Shown here one piece after another: positions 1 through 8,477 of a DNA stretch of 64,000 bases (position 1 is its first letter; each line of letters starts with the position of its first letter). Made by a program: the position numbers and the translations under genes. Source of the DNA: Actinomadura terrae (lineage in GTDB: Bacteria; Actinomycetota; Actinomycetes; Streptosporangiales; Streptosporangiaceae); NCBI RefSeq assembly GCF_022751215.1, contig NZ_JAICDG010000004.1:434001-498000 (forward strand). The letters are read 5' to 3'. Below the pieces are notes generated by a model. That model did not search any database. It was not told the origin of the DNA and saw nothing but the letters and a program-made list of their open reading frames with translations.

Positions 1-99
1 AACCCCTGGGCGAGCGTCACGCCCGCGCTGCTCATCGTCCTCGTCGCGGTGAGCGTCACCATCCTCGGCGACCGGCTGCTCGACCGGGCCACCGCATGA
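1..99 (+). CDS. ABC transporter permease, DppC/OppC type (3' end only)
   Basis: Only the last 32 codons lie in the window. They encode a hydrophobic final membrane helix followed by the ending GDRLLDRATA, close to the usual C-terminus of DppC/OppC peptide-importer permeases (GD.LRD.LDP). The stop overlaps the ATG of the next gene in an ATGA arrangement, so the permease and the double ATPase downstream are translationally coupled. The family call rests on the short tail plus the neighbour; the rest of the gene, and probably DppB and a binding protein, lie upstream of the window. Confidence 0.75.
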   Translation, partial: NPWASVTPALLIVLVAVSVTILGDRLLDRATA

Positions 100-1865
100 G
101 CCCGCTGCTGGACGTCGCCGACCTGCGCGTCACCGCGCGTCCCAGCCGTCTATTGGTGGACGGCGTGAACCTCACCATCAGCGAGGGCGAGAGCGTCGCG
201 CTGGTCGGCGAGTCGGGCAGCGGCAAGTCGCTGACCGCCAAGGCGCTGGTGGGCCTGCTGCCGCCCGGGCTCACCGCGTCCGGCGAGGTCCGCTTCGACG
301 GCGCGGCCCTTCCGGCAAAGCCCGGCCGCAGGGCGCGCACGCTGCGCGGATCGGGCATCGGACTGCTGCTCCAGGACCCCTTCACCATGCTCAACCCCGT
401 GACCCGCGTCCGGACGCACCTCGACGAGACCCGGCGCGCGCACGGGCACGAGCGGCTCACCCGTCCGGAGATCGCCGAACGGCTCGCGGAGGTCGGCATC
501 ACCGACGCCGCCGTCGCCGACCGCTACCCGTTCGAGCTGTCCGGCGGCCTGCGGCAGCGGGTCGCGCTGGCCGCGAGCCTCGCCGCCGACCCCCGTCTGC
601 TGGTGGCCGACGAGCCCACGACCGCGTTGGACGCGACCACCCAGCGCGAGGTGCTGACCCTGATCCGGCGCACCCAGCGGACGCGCGGGATGGGCCTGCT
701 GCTCATCACGCACGACCTGCGGGTCGCCTTCTCGCTCTGCGACCGCGTCCTCGTCATGTACGCGGGGTCGATCGTGGAGTCGGGCCCGCCCGGGGCGGTC
801 CGCACGGCCGCGGCCCACCCCTACTCGGCCGCGCTGCTGGCCGCCGAACCCCCGCTCGACCAGCGGCGCGGCGTGCTCAGCACGATCCCCGGGCGGGTCC
901 CGCAGGCCGGGGCCGTCACGGGCCGGTGCGCCTTCGCCGACCGCTGCGCCTGGCGGGCCGATCCCTGCCTGGAGAGCCGTCCCAAGCTCCTCGGGTTCGC
1001 CGAGGACCACGCCGCCGCCTGCCACCGCACCCAGGAGATCCAGCCCGACCTCGCCGCCGAACACCTGGCGACCGTCCCGCTCCGCAAAGCCGGGCAGCCG
1101 GGAGGCGAGGTGCTGCGGATCTCCGGGCTCGGCAAGGCGTTCCGGGGGCCCGACCGCACGGCCGTGACCGCGTTGAAAGGCGTGGAGCTGCGGATCGGCG
1201 CCGGGGAGAGCGTGGCGGTGGTCGGCGAGTCCGGGTCGGGCAAGACGACGCTCGCCCGGTGCGTACTGGGCCTGGAGCGCCCGGACGAGGGACGCATCGA
1301 CATCGCCGGAACCACGGTGTTCCCGCCCCAACCGGGTACCGGATCGGCGCACCGGCTCGTGCAGTGCGTGTTCCAGGACCCGTACTCCTCGCTCAACCCG
1401 CGCCACACCATCGGATACGCGCTCGCCGAGGCGCTGCGGCAAGGGGACTCCGGCGAGAGCGTCGCGGACCTGCTCGCCCGGGTGGGCCTCCCCTCGGACT
1501 ACGCGTCCCGGCGTCCCGCCGCGCTGTCGGGCGGGGAGCGGCAGCGGGTCGCGATCGCGCGCGCCATCGCCGTCCGGCCCCGGCTGCTGGTCTGCGACGA
1601 GCCGGTCGCCGCGCTGGACGTCTCCGTCCAGGCCCAGATCCTGGAGGTGTTCCGCGCGTTGCAGGCCGGGGGCCAGAGCATGCTGTTCATCAGCCACGAC
1701 CTGGCCGTGGTGCGGCAGGTGGCCGACCGCGTCGCGGTGCTCTACCGGGGCGAGGTCGTCGAATCCGGCGACTGCGGCCCGGTGCTCGACCGGCCCGGAC
1801 ACCCGTACACGCGGCGGCTGATCGACGCCGTCCCGACCGGGACCCCCGGCTGGCTCGCCGGCTGA
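96..1865 (+). CDS. Fused double ATP-binding protein of a peptide/nickel-type ABC importer (DppD-DppF fusion)
   Basis: This 589-residue protein contains two complete nucleotide-binding domains that in most importers are separate DppD and DppF subunits. Domain 1 has Walker A GESGSGKS at about residues 38-45, a Q-loop QDPFTMLNP, the signature LSGGLRQR and Walker B LLVADEP. It is followed by the DppD/OppD-specific tail with the cysteine pattern GRCAFADRCAW. Domain 2 has Walker A GESGSGKTT near residue 377, QDPYSSLNP, LSGGERQR, LLVCDEP and an SHD switch histidine. The start is fixed by the ATGA overlap with the permease. It would energise uptake of oligopeptides, glutathione, nickel or a similar solute; the substrate cannot be read from the sequence. 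It is convergent with the PucR gene four bases beyond its stop. Confidence 0.95.
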   Translation: MSPLLDVADLRVTARPSRLLVDGVNLTISEGESVALVGESGSGKSLTAKALVGLLPPGLTASGEVRFDGAALPAKPGRRARTLRGSGIGLLLQDPFTMLNPVTRVRTHLDETRRAHGHERLTRPEIAERLAEVGITDAAVADRYPFELSGGLRQRVALAASLAADPRLLVADEPTTALDATTQREVLTLIRRTQRTRGMGLLLITHDLRVAFSLCDRVLVMYAGSIVESGPPGAVRTAAAHPYSAALLAAEPPLDQRRGVLSTIPGRVPQAGAVTGRCAFADRCAWRADPCLESRPKLLGFAEDHAAACHRTQEIQPDLAAEHLATVPLRKAGQPGGEVLRISGLGKAFRGPDRTAVTALKGVELRIGAGESVAVVGESGSGKTTLARCVLGLERPDEGRIDIAGTTVFPPQPGTGSAHRLVQCVFQDPYSSLNPRHTIGYALAEALRQGDSGESVADLLARVGLPSDYASRRPAALSGGERQRVAIARAIAVRPRLLVCDEPVAALDVSVQAQILEVFRALQAGGQSMLFISHDLAVVRQVADRVAVLYRGEVVESGDCGPVLDRPGHPYTRRLIDAVPTGTPGWLAG

Positions 1866-1869
1866 CGCG

Positions 1870-3087
1870 TCAGCGGCGGCCGGTCAGCCGGGCCAGCCTC
1901 AGCCCGAGGTGCACCACCAGCCGGTCGTCGCCGTTGCGCAGGTCGATGCCCGCCAGCTCCTCGAACCGGCGGAGCCGCAGGTAGAGCGAGGCGCGGTGGA
2001 TGTTCAGCAGCTCCGCCGTCGCCTTGACCTCCCCGGCGTTGTCGAGGTAGCTCTCCACGGTCGCGATGATCGTGCGGATCTGCGGGTCGTCCTGGGCCAG
2101 CAGCGACTGCAACCCGGGGTGCAGCCCGACCTTGCGGAGCCGGTCGCGGGGGATCTCCGCCAGCAGCCCGTACACGCCGCAGTCCTCGGTGCGGACGACG
2201 GCGCCGAGCGTGCGCACGAAGCGCGCCACGTCCACCGCGCGCAACGCCTGGTCGTAGGAGTTGTCGAGGTCGGCCAGCGCGGCCTGCGGGGCGCCGATGC
2301 CGACCCAGACCCGCTCGTCCTCGCCCAGCTCCGCGAGGTAGTGCCGGCGGAGGATCGCGCCGACCTCCGGCAGCCGGCGACTCGGCCAGGACGTCCCGGA
2401 CGGGACGACGACGAGCAGCCCGTGATCGGGGCGCACGAGGTGCAGGCAGTGCCGCGCGGGGAACTCCCGGCGGGTGCGTTGCAGGGCGAGCTCCATCGCG
2501 ACGCGCCGGTCGTCCTGGAAGACGTCGGCGGTGGGCCCGGCCGCCACGAGCACCGTCGCCGCGCCGCCCGCGAACAGGTCGTTGTCGATCAGCTCGGACG
2601 CGGCGAACTCGCGCACCGGCCGGTCGTGGCTGAACAGGTCCCGCACCAGCTCGCGCTCCCGGCTGTGCGCGATCTGCTCGATGAAGCTCTCACGGAACAG
2701 GACGTCGCCGGCCTCCAGCGCCGCGTCCCGGACCCGCTCCAGCAGCCGGTCGTCCGGCGGCTCGGTGAGCAGCACCCACAGGAACCCGAGCAGCGTGCTC
2801 CGGTGCCGGATCGGCACGCACAACCGCTCGATCGTGAGGCCGAGGTCGGGACGCAGCGGCAGCAGGAACGGCTCGTCCGACCCCTTGGGGACGTGCCGGT
2901 GCACATACTTCACCAGCTCGTCGGGCACCCGCCGTTGCAGGATCGACTGCTTGCGCGCGCTGTCGACGCTCGTGTGGTGGGCGCTGTAGGCCAGCAGGCG
3001 CAGCCGGGGGTCGTCGACGGCCACCGAACGCCGCGAGCGCTCCGCCAGCCCGTCGACGAGACGTTGCAGCTCCCACACCACGTCCAT
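1870..3087 (-). CDS. PucR-family transcriptional regulator
   Basis: A 405-residue cytoplasmic regulator. The C-terminal ~50 residues form the PucR helix-turn-helix, with KATAELLNIHRASLYLRLRR followed by a short wing. The middle contains the GGDEF-like CdaR/PucR region with the characteristic spacing. No amidase or membrane segment is visible. It begins 17 bases after the amidohydrolase stop on the same strand, so the two are probably co-transcribed, and PucR proteins commonly control uptake and catabolism of purines, amino acids or related nitrogen compounds. The peptide-type importer converging on it is a plausible second target. The ligand is unknown. Confidence 0.88.
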   Translation of the reverse strand: MDVVWELQRLVDGLAERSRRSVAVDDPRLRLLAYSAHHTSVDSARKQSILQRRVPDELVKYVHRHVPKGSDEPFLLPLRPDLGLTIERLCVPIRHRSTLLGFLWVLLTEPPDDRLLERVRDAALEAGDVLFRESFIEQIAHSRERELVRDLFSHDRPVREFAASELIDNDLFAGGAATVLVAAGPTADVFQDDRRVAMELALQRTRREFPARHCLHLVRPDHGLLVVVPSGTSWPSRRLPEVGAILRRHYLAELGEDERVWVGIGAPQAALADLDNSYDQALRAVDVARFVRTLGAVVRTEDCGVYGLLAEIPRDRLRKVGLHPGLQSLLAQDDPQIRTIIATVESYLDNAGEVKATAELLNIHRASLYLRLRRFEELAGIDLRNGDDRLVVHLGLRLARLTGRR

Positions 3088-3104
3088 AGTTTATGTGGCA
3101 CATT

Positions 3105-4346
3105 TCACCGGTTACGGTCGGCTGAAACGACCCGTCCCCGATGGACGACCAGCCGGAGCCGTGCCGGGTCGGCGAAGATCGACGGGTCGTCCAGCGGGGA
3201 GCCGTCGAACGCCGCGAGATCGGCGGACTTGCCGGGCGCGACCGTGCCCACCTCGTCGTCCAATCCCAGGATCTCCGCGTTCGTGCGGGTCGCCGCGACG
3301 AGCGCGTCCATCGGGCCGAGCAGCTCGGCCTTCCACACGAGCTCACGTCCGCGCCCGGACTGGTCGGGCCCGATCAGGTCCGAGCCGGAGCCGATCCGCA
3401 CCCCGGCCTCCCGCGCGACGAGGATCGCCTGCCGCATGCCGTCCAGGACGGTCTCGGCGCGTCCGGCCGTCTCCTGCGGAAGGCCCACCGCCTCGGGCGA
3501 GGCGATGATCGCGTGGGTGACCGACAGGGTCGGCACCAGGCTCGCACCGTGCCTCCGCATCTCCGCGGCGGTCCGCTCGTCGAGCCGGCTGCCGTGCTCC
3601 ACACAGCTCACCCCGGCCTCAAGCGCGTTGCGGATACCGGCGTTGTTGTGCGCGTGCACCGTGGCATACGTGTTACGGGCCCGTGCCTCCTGGACGGCGA
3701 CGGCGATCTCCTCGACGCTGAACTGCGTGTAATCGAGCTCGTCGCCGTGGGCGAGCACCGCCCCGGTGACCATCAGCTTCAGGAAGTCGGCGCCGCGCCG
3801 GAACGCCTCCCGCGCCGCGCGCCGCGTCCCGTCCCTGCCGTCGGCCAGCAGGCTCATGCCCAGCAGCCCGGGCATGTCGCGGGCCTCCCAGTTGCAGGCC
3901 GGTTCCCAGGGCGGCGCGTAATGCCCGCCGCCGCCCGTCTGCGACAGGATCGGCCCGCTCGTGAGCACCCGGGGCCCGCGGACCGCGCCCGACCCGATCG
4001 CCCGCACGACCCCGATGTCGATCCCGCCGACGTCGCGAACCGTGGTGAACCCCTCCCGGAGCGCGCGCTCGGCCGCCCCGAAGATCGCCGCCGCGATCTC
4101 GGCGGCCGAGACCTGACCGGTGACCAGGTCCTGAAGATCGGTGGACAGCCCCAGATGCGTATGCGCGTCGATCAGCCCCGGCGTCAGCGTGCACCCGGCC
4201 AGATCGAGAACCTCCGCCCCCTCCGGGACCGTGCGCGCGATCTCCCGGATCAGCCCGTCCTCCACGACGACGACCCGCCCCGAGACGGGATCCGCTCCCG
4301 TCCCGTCGATGAGCACGGCTCCCGCCAGCGCGAGCGTGGTCGTCAT
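3105..4346 (-). CDS. Metal-dependent amidohydrolase (imidazolonepropionase / Xaa-Pro dipeptidase-like)
   Basis: A 413-residue member of the amidohydrolase superfamily with the composite beta-sandwich plus TIM-barrel layout. The first metal pair is DAHTHLG (His62, His64). The bridging lysine is probably in FLKLMVTG, the later metal histidines are in HAHNNAG and VEHGS, and the catalytic aspartate is in GSGSDL. The closest groups are imidazolonepropionase-like proteins and Xaa-Pro/Pro-Hyp dipeptidases, so cleavage of a cyclic amide or a dipeptide is likely. The start is an ATG at 4346 with a strong GGAGG about 8 bases upstream; an in-frame ATG 28 codons further up has no ribosome site. It heads a likely two-gene unit with the PucR regulator and sits near a peptide importer. 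Confidence 0.9.
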   Translation of the reverse strand: MTTTLALAGAVLIDGTGADPVSGRVVVVEDGLIREIARTVPEGAEVLDLAGCTLTPGLIDAHTHLGLSTDLQDLVTGQVSAAEIAAAIFGAAERALREGFTTVRDVGGIDIGVVRAIGSGAVRGPRVLTSGPILSQTGGGGHYAPPWEPACNWEARDMPGLLGMSLLADGRDGTRRAAREAFRRGADFLKLMVTGAVLAHGDELDYTQFSVEEIAVAVQEARARNTYATVHAHNNAGIRNALEAGVSCVEHGSRLDERTAAEMRRHGASLVPTLSVTHAIIASPEAVGLPQETAGRAETVLDGMRQAILVAREAGVRIGSGSDLIGPDQSGRGRELVWKAELLGPMDALVAATRTNAEILGLDDEVGTVAPGKSADLAAFDGSPLDDPSIFADPARLRLVVHRGRVVSADRNR

Positions 4347-4455
4347 AGCCGCCTCCTCCGATACCGCAGTCCTCCCCCACCCTCCCGCGCGCACACGACC
4401 ATCGCCAGCGACATCGGTCGCGCCCCCCAATCCAGAACAACAACAAACGTCGCAC

Positions 4456-6285
4456 TCAGTTGGGGATGGGGATTCTTACCGAGGGGAGGTCGGGCGTGGG
4501 GAGCCGCCATTGCCGGGAGAGCAGCACGCTCAGCGTGTAGACGTGCCAGATCTGCTTGGCCCATCGCCCCGGGGAGTCGCGGACCAGGGAGGTGAACGCC
4601 TCCCGGTCGACGATGTCGAACAGGGCCTCCGGGCCGTCCAGGATCTGCTCCAGAAGGAGTTCGCGGAAACTCTGGTCGAAGGAGACCCGCCAGTTGAAGC
4701 CCGAGGTTCCGCCGCGCGCCGTCAGGGGTGCGCGGGCCTGCCAGGCCCGCCTGCCGAAGAACCGGGGCGCCCTGCCCCGGTCGAAGCGCCAGCGCTTGCC
4801 CTCGGGCGGAATCGCCGCCAGCGGTTCGGCGAGTTCCTGGATGAGCAGGTAGAAGGGATACTCGCTGCGCCGCCATTCCGCCGACAAAGCCAGCGCCTCA
4901 CGGACGACCCGATTGTCGAAGAACGGGTGATAGTAGGGCGAGTTCATCAGCGTCGCGGTGTGCGATCCGACGATCCATCGCCCCGTGCGGTAATGCAGGT
5001 AGAGCTTGTCAAGGACATCGAAGCCGTCGCTCCTCGCCCGCTCGGCCCATGGCAGGTGCTCCACAGCGGCCCGCTCTTTGGCAGTGGAGGTCATGAACCG
5101 CTCGGCCGCGTGAAATATAAGCCTGACCCGCTTCTGGAGGCCGTCACTACTGATGTCGTCCTGGTCGTACAGGAAACCACCGCGCAAGGTCTCGCCGCCC
5201 GATCCCGACGTGCGCGGAGCCAGCGTGTACGGCCGGTACCGGTTCACGCTCTCATACGCGGAGTTCATGCCCTCGCACATGCGGATGAGGTCGTGCGTCC
5301 GGGCGAGCGGATGCTGTACTTCGACGAATTCCTTACGGTCCTCGGGGACGGTCAACTCCACGTGGTGCTCGATCTGGAGTGCTTGAGCGACCCGCGTGCC
5401 GAGGATGACGTCCGGGGCGTCGGCGAACCCGTGGGTCGAGGCGGTGAACGCGACACCGGCCGCTTTCAACACGGCCGCCATCAACCTGCTGTCGCGCCCT
5501 CCCGACAGGGCGAGCGTCACCGGATCCCGGTGCCGGGCCAGCGGTGCGGCCGAGGCGACCAGCGCCTCGGCAAGCGGGCGGACGAGCTCGCGCCGTCCCT
5601 TACCGTTGCGCGGGGTCTCCTGCGTCGGCGGCGAAGGCTGCTGCCGGACAACGGTCGGCTCGCCCGGCATCGCCCGTATCAACGAACCCGCCGGAAGTGC
5701 CCGCACCCCCCGGAAAGGCGTGTCGTCATTGCAATAGAAACCGTGCCGGACGAGCGGATGCAGCGCCTCCACCTCGAGTTCGACCTCGGGATCCTCCCGC
5801 CCGGTACGCACGGCCTGGGCCACCAGGTGAACCAGCAATGCGCGACTACCCATCACCCGCAGCCCGCCGGATTCGGCGTGATAAACGGGACAGACCCTCG
5901 CCATGGCGGTCGCGGCCTCGGCCCCTTTCGCCCCAGCCCGAAAGATGGAGAACACACCGCCCAGTTCAGAAGCCGTACCGGCCAGGTCATCCCGAGCGAG
6001 CAGGAGGTCGACGTCCCGCTTGGGCTCGGCCAGATAACCGCAGTGTCCAAGCCGCCATCCGCCGCCGCTGACCAAGGTCTCGGGCAGCAACTCGTGCTCC
6101 GGCTCATTCGACCACCCCAGCAACGCGACCTGCCCGCCGGGCGCCACCCACTCGACCGGCCTGACGACGTCCGCGGGAACCGGAAACGCTTCGTGCACGG
6201 CGCGACGTGCCGTCCATAATGCCAGCGGAGGAATCCGCTCACGCGCTTCGCGAGTGACCAGGACAAGGTAGACGCGCACGCGCAC
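4456..6285 (-). CDS. Asparagine-synthetase-like ATP-dependent amide ligase (orphan, no catalytic N-terminal Cys)
   Basis: A 609-residue protein with an N-terminal glutamine-amidotransferase-like region and a C-terminal AsnB synthetase domain. The ATP-binding PP-loop reads SGGRDSR from residue 261, and the end is the usual helical arginine/aromatic-rich tail. The second residue is not Cys, so glutaminase activity is not expected. Proteins of this shape include lasso-peptide cyclases and other amide- or lactam-forming enzymes, but no leader peptidase or RRE gene is nearby. I chose GTG 6285 (AGAGGAG six bases upstream) because the domain begins right after it. An ATG at 6495 also has a good GGAGGG site and would add 70 residues, but those codons lack the third-position G/C bias of the rest. 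Function is inferred; the substrate is unknown. Confidence 0.8.
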   Translation of the reverse strand: MRVRVYLVLVTREARERIPPLALWTARRAVHEAFPVPADVVRPVEWVAPGGQVALLGWSNEPEHELLPETLVSGGGWRLGHCGYLAEPKRDVDLLLARDDLAGTASELGGVFSIFRAGAKGAEAATAMARVCPVYHAESGGLRVMGSRALLVHLVAQAVRTGREDPEVELEVEALHPLVRHGFYCNDDTPFRGVRALPAGSLIRAMPGEPTVVRQQPSPPTQETPRNGKGRRELVRPLAEALVASAAPLARHRDPVTLALSGGRDSRLMAAVLKAAGVAFTASTHGFADAPDVILGTRVAQALQIEHHVELTVPEDRKEFVEVQHPLARTHDLIRMCEGMNSAYESVNRYRPYTLAPRTSGSGGETLRGGFLYDQDDISSDGLQKRVRLIFHAAERFMTSTAKERAAVEHLPWAERARSDGFDVLDKLYLHYRTGRWIVGSHTATLMNSPYYHPFFDNRVVREALALSAEWRRSEYPFYLLIQELAEPLAAIPPEGKRWRFDRGRAPRFFGRRAWQARAPLTARGGTSGFNWRVSFDQSFRELLLEQILDGPEALFDIVDREAFTSLVRDSPGRWAKQIWHVYTLSVLLSRQWRLPTPDLPSVRIPIPN

Positions 6286-6555
6286 TCCGCTCCTCTGATG
6301 AGACTGAGGGCGGTCGAACCCCCATCCGACCGCCAGATTCTCGCGATATCCGCCGCCCATCGCGTTCTCATCAGCTTTAGTGGCCGTAACAGGCCATCCG
6401 CGTCCTACGCCGCTTTCCACACCCTGAGTAGCCCGGCCGTTCCAGGTCGCAACCGTCACCCCTCTCGGCAAAGCTCCGGGCGCGACTTTTGACATCGTCC
6501 CTCCTAAGCGCCATGGTCGCCATGGCGCATGGACACGGCCATCCCAAGGAGAAAA

Positions 6556-7542
6556 ATGTCGCCTCATTCTGGACGAGCGCTCATTCTGTGCGCCGTAACG
6601 CTCCTCATCAGCGCCCCGCACGGCACATCAAATGCAGAAACGGCGCGGCTGCCGTTAGAAAAGACGAACTTCGCCGTCGCCATCGGCGGGCTCGACGCCG
6701 CCTCGACGACGAACTGGGTCCGCCTCGGGCAGTACACGTTCGCAGCGGACGGCACCGTGTCCGCACAGGACTGGTACTGGTCGCAGCGCATCCGTGTCAG
6801 GCGGGCCAGCACCGGCGTCCCGGCCGAGAACTGCGCCGGACGGGACTGCACGGTGCTCACCGCGGCAGGCTGGCAGACGACCGAAACAGCACAGGAACAA
6901 CGCGGTACCTACACCGTGGCGAACGACTCCCTGAACGTCACCTGGACCGACGGCCAACACGAGGATTGGAAGATCAGCTCGCTCGCCGGCGGCAAGCTCA
7001 GCGGTATCGAACTGACCGGCAACAACTTCGGGGCAACCCTGGGCTTCGGTAACGGAAGCAACGCCCCCTGGACCGCCCGCGTCCCGGCCACCGTGATCGC
7101 CGCTGCGCAGCACGCCGAACTCGTGCACCGGTACTACCTCTGGAAGACCCGGTACAGCCCCGAGACGGGCTACACCGGCTACATCGACCACGGCGACGGC
7201 GCACCATTCTGGGTGCGGAAATGGAACCGCTGCGACGGCGACCAATGCCTCGGCGCCCAGACGACCAGCAACGCCGGCGCCACCCACACCGCCTACTACA
7301 TCTCGCCCGCCGACGCCCCGGCGGGACATCGGCGCGATGCCCTGTGGCACTGGCACATCGAACTCGCCGACGCGCGCAACGAGGACTGCTACACCGGAAA
7401 CTCCCACGTCAAACCCATGATCCAGGTGGTGGACGACGACGGCGGCTTCCACGGCTGGGTCGGCGTGGAGGCGTCCTTGAACCAGTCGACCAAAGCCGGT
7501 GTCAACGACGACGACATCGGCATCTTCCGCATCGTCGGCTGA
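6556..7542 (+). CDS. Secreted protein of unknown family
   Basis: A 328-residue protein beginning with a clear signal peptide: positively charged start, hydrophobic run (ALILCAVTLLISA) and probable cleavage near residue 27. The mature part is rich in Trp, Gly and Asp, contains at least three Cys pairs (NCAGRDC, RCDGDQC, EDC) and ends in an acidic stretch before IFRIVG. I do not recognise the family; the composition suggests an extracellular beta-rich fold. The start at 6556 is supported by AAGGAG four bases upstream; an earlier ATG at 6529 lacks a site. It is divergent from the asparagine-synthetase-like gene, with about 270 bases between the two starts, so they may share control. Confidence 0.75.
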   Translation: MSPHSGRALILCAVTLLISAPHGTSNAETARLPLEKTNFAVAIGGLDAASTTNWVRLGQYTFAADGTVSAQDWYWSQRIRVRRASTGVPAENCAGRDCTVLTAAGWQTTETAQEQRGTYTVANDSLNVTWTDGQHEDWKISSLAGGKLSGIELTGNNFGATLGFGNGSNAPWTARVPATVIAAAQHAELVHRYYLWKTRYSPETGYTGYIDHGDGAPFWVRKWNRCDGDQCLGAQTTSNAGATHTAYYISPADAPAGHRRDALWHWHIELADARNEDCYTGNSHVKPMIQVVDDDGGFHGWVGVEASLNQSTKAGVNDDDIGIFRIVG

Positions 7543-7548
7543 GGCGGG

Positions 7549-7722
7549 TCAGGGGGGTTGGTGGTCGGGGCATTCCAGGCGTAGTTCGCCGTCGTCGAAG
7601 GGGTTGTCCACGAAGGCGCAGTGGTGGGGGCGGTCGGTGCCGGGGTGGGCGTTCGGGCGGAAGTAGGTGCAGGTCAGGCACATGCGGGCCACCGGGATCG
7701 CGCGGCGGTCCTGGAGGGACAC
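7549..7722 (-). CDS. Small four-cysteine protein, possibly a zinc-ribbon remnant
   Basis: A 57-residue frame from GTG 7722, or 44 residues from ATG 7683. It contains MCLTCTYF, PHHCAF and LECPDH, giving four Cys with several His, as in small zinc-binding proteins. Very similar short proteins occur in actinobacteria next to MarR-type regulators; that is recollection, not a search. No MarR gene is adjacent here and no ribosome site precedes the GTG, while a stop lies nine codons further up. It could be a complete small gene, or the surviving end of a regulator-linked gene. Third positions are GC-rich in this frame, which favours real coding origin. Confidence 0.45.
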   Translation of the reverse strand: MSLQDRRAIPVARMCLTCTYFRPNAHPGTDRPHHCAFVDNPFDDGELRLECPDHQPP

Positions 7723-7741
7723 GACCGACGGCGCCGATTCG

Positions 7742-7927
7742 GTGGCTTATATTCCGCTGCGCCACCTCGTCGCGTTCATCTATCCGATCACCGCGACGAT
7801 CCGTCCCTTCCTCGCCGCCGGAGGGGACGGCGAGGAGCAGGTCGAGGCGATGTTCCAGGCGTGGTTCAAGGCCGTCACGCTCCAGGTGGCCCTGTGGTCG
7901 CAGCCCTACGCCGGTCCCGCCTGGTGA
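7742..7927 (+). pseudogene. Short coding-like fragment of unknown function
   Basis: A 61-codon frame from GTG 7742 to TGA 7927 has strong third-position GC bias and a plausible amphipathic protein (LRHLVAFIYPITATIRPFL), ending in a Trp-rich tail. No ribosome-binding site precedes it, and the frame upstream runs antisense through the small cysteine protein. I read it as the 3' piece of a lost gene, but a genuine small protein cannot be excluded. No family is recognised. Confidence 0.3.
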
Positions 7928-7937
7928 CCCGGAGGGT

Positions 7938-8468
7938 TCAGAAGAACCAGGACGGGGGTTGGTGGCCGCGGGGGGTGAAGTCGCCGAACCGGCCGCCGAG
8001 GAACGCCAGCGGCGGGCCCTCGCGGTCGCAGGTGCGGCGCACCGCGCCGAACACCACCATGTGGTCTCCGGCGGCGACGCGGCGCTCGACCGTGCACTCC
8101 AGGTGCGCGAGCGCGTCCGGGACGACCGGGACGTCGTGCTCGCCGTAGGTCAGCGGCAGCCCGGCGAAGTGGTCCTCGCCGCGTCCGGCGAACCGCAGCG
8201 CTATGGGTTCCTGGCGGGCGGCGAGGACCGAGACGGCGAACCGTCCGGACTCGGCGACCGCGAGGGCGGTGCGGGCCCGCACGCCGAAGCAGACCAGCAG
8301 CAGCGGCGGGTCCAGGGAGACCGAGGTCAGCGAGTTGACGGTCATCCCGTGCGGGTCGCCGCAGGCGTCCAACGCGGTGATGACGGCGACCCCGGTGGCG
8401 AAGCGGCCCATCACGCGTCGCATCGTCGCCGGGTCCACGGCACGGCTCGTCGGAGCGGCAGAAGACAT
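7938..8468 (-). CDS. Flavin reductase (HpaC-like, FMN-binding split barrel)
   Basis: A 176-residue protein with the flavin-reductase-like domain: MGRFATGVAVIT at the start, GMTVNSLTSVSLDPPLLLVCF for the flavin site, and FGAVRR near the end. This family reduces FMN or FAD with NAD(P)H and hands the reduced flavin to a partner monooxygenase. The partner is almost certainly the HpaB-type oxygenase two genes upstream. The start is nine bases after the cupin stop, making it the last gene of the GntR-led operon. The cofactor preference (FMN or FAD, NADH or NADPH) is not readable here. Confidence 0.92.
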   Translation of the reverse strand: MSSAAPTSRAVDPATMRRVMGRFATGVAVITALDACGDPHGMTVNSLTSVSLDPPLLLVCFGVRARTALAVAESGRFAVSVLAARQEPIALRFAGRGEDHFAGLPLTYGEHDVPVVPDALAHLECTVERRVAAGDHMVVFGAVRRTCDREGPPLAFLGGRFGDFTPRGHQPPSWFF

Positions 8469-8477
8469 GGGGTTTCC

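Noticed and set aside
4141..6219. A 692-codon open frame on the plus strand
   Set aside because: Antisense to the asparagine-synthetase-like gene, whose PP-loop motif and codon bias support the minus strand.
4347..6621. A complete lasso-peptide cluster
   Set aside because: There is a cyclase-like protein, but no precursor with a recognisable leader, no RRE protein and no leader peptidase were found nearby.
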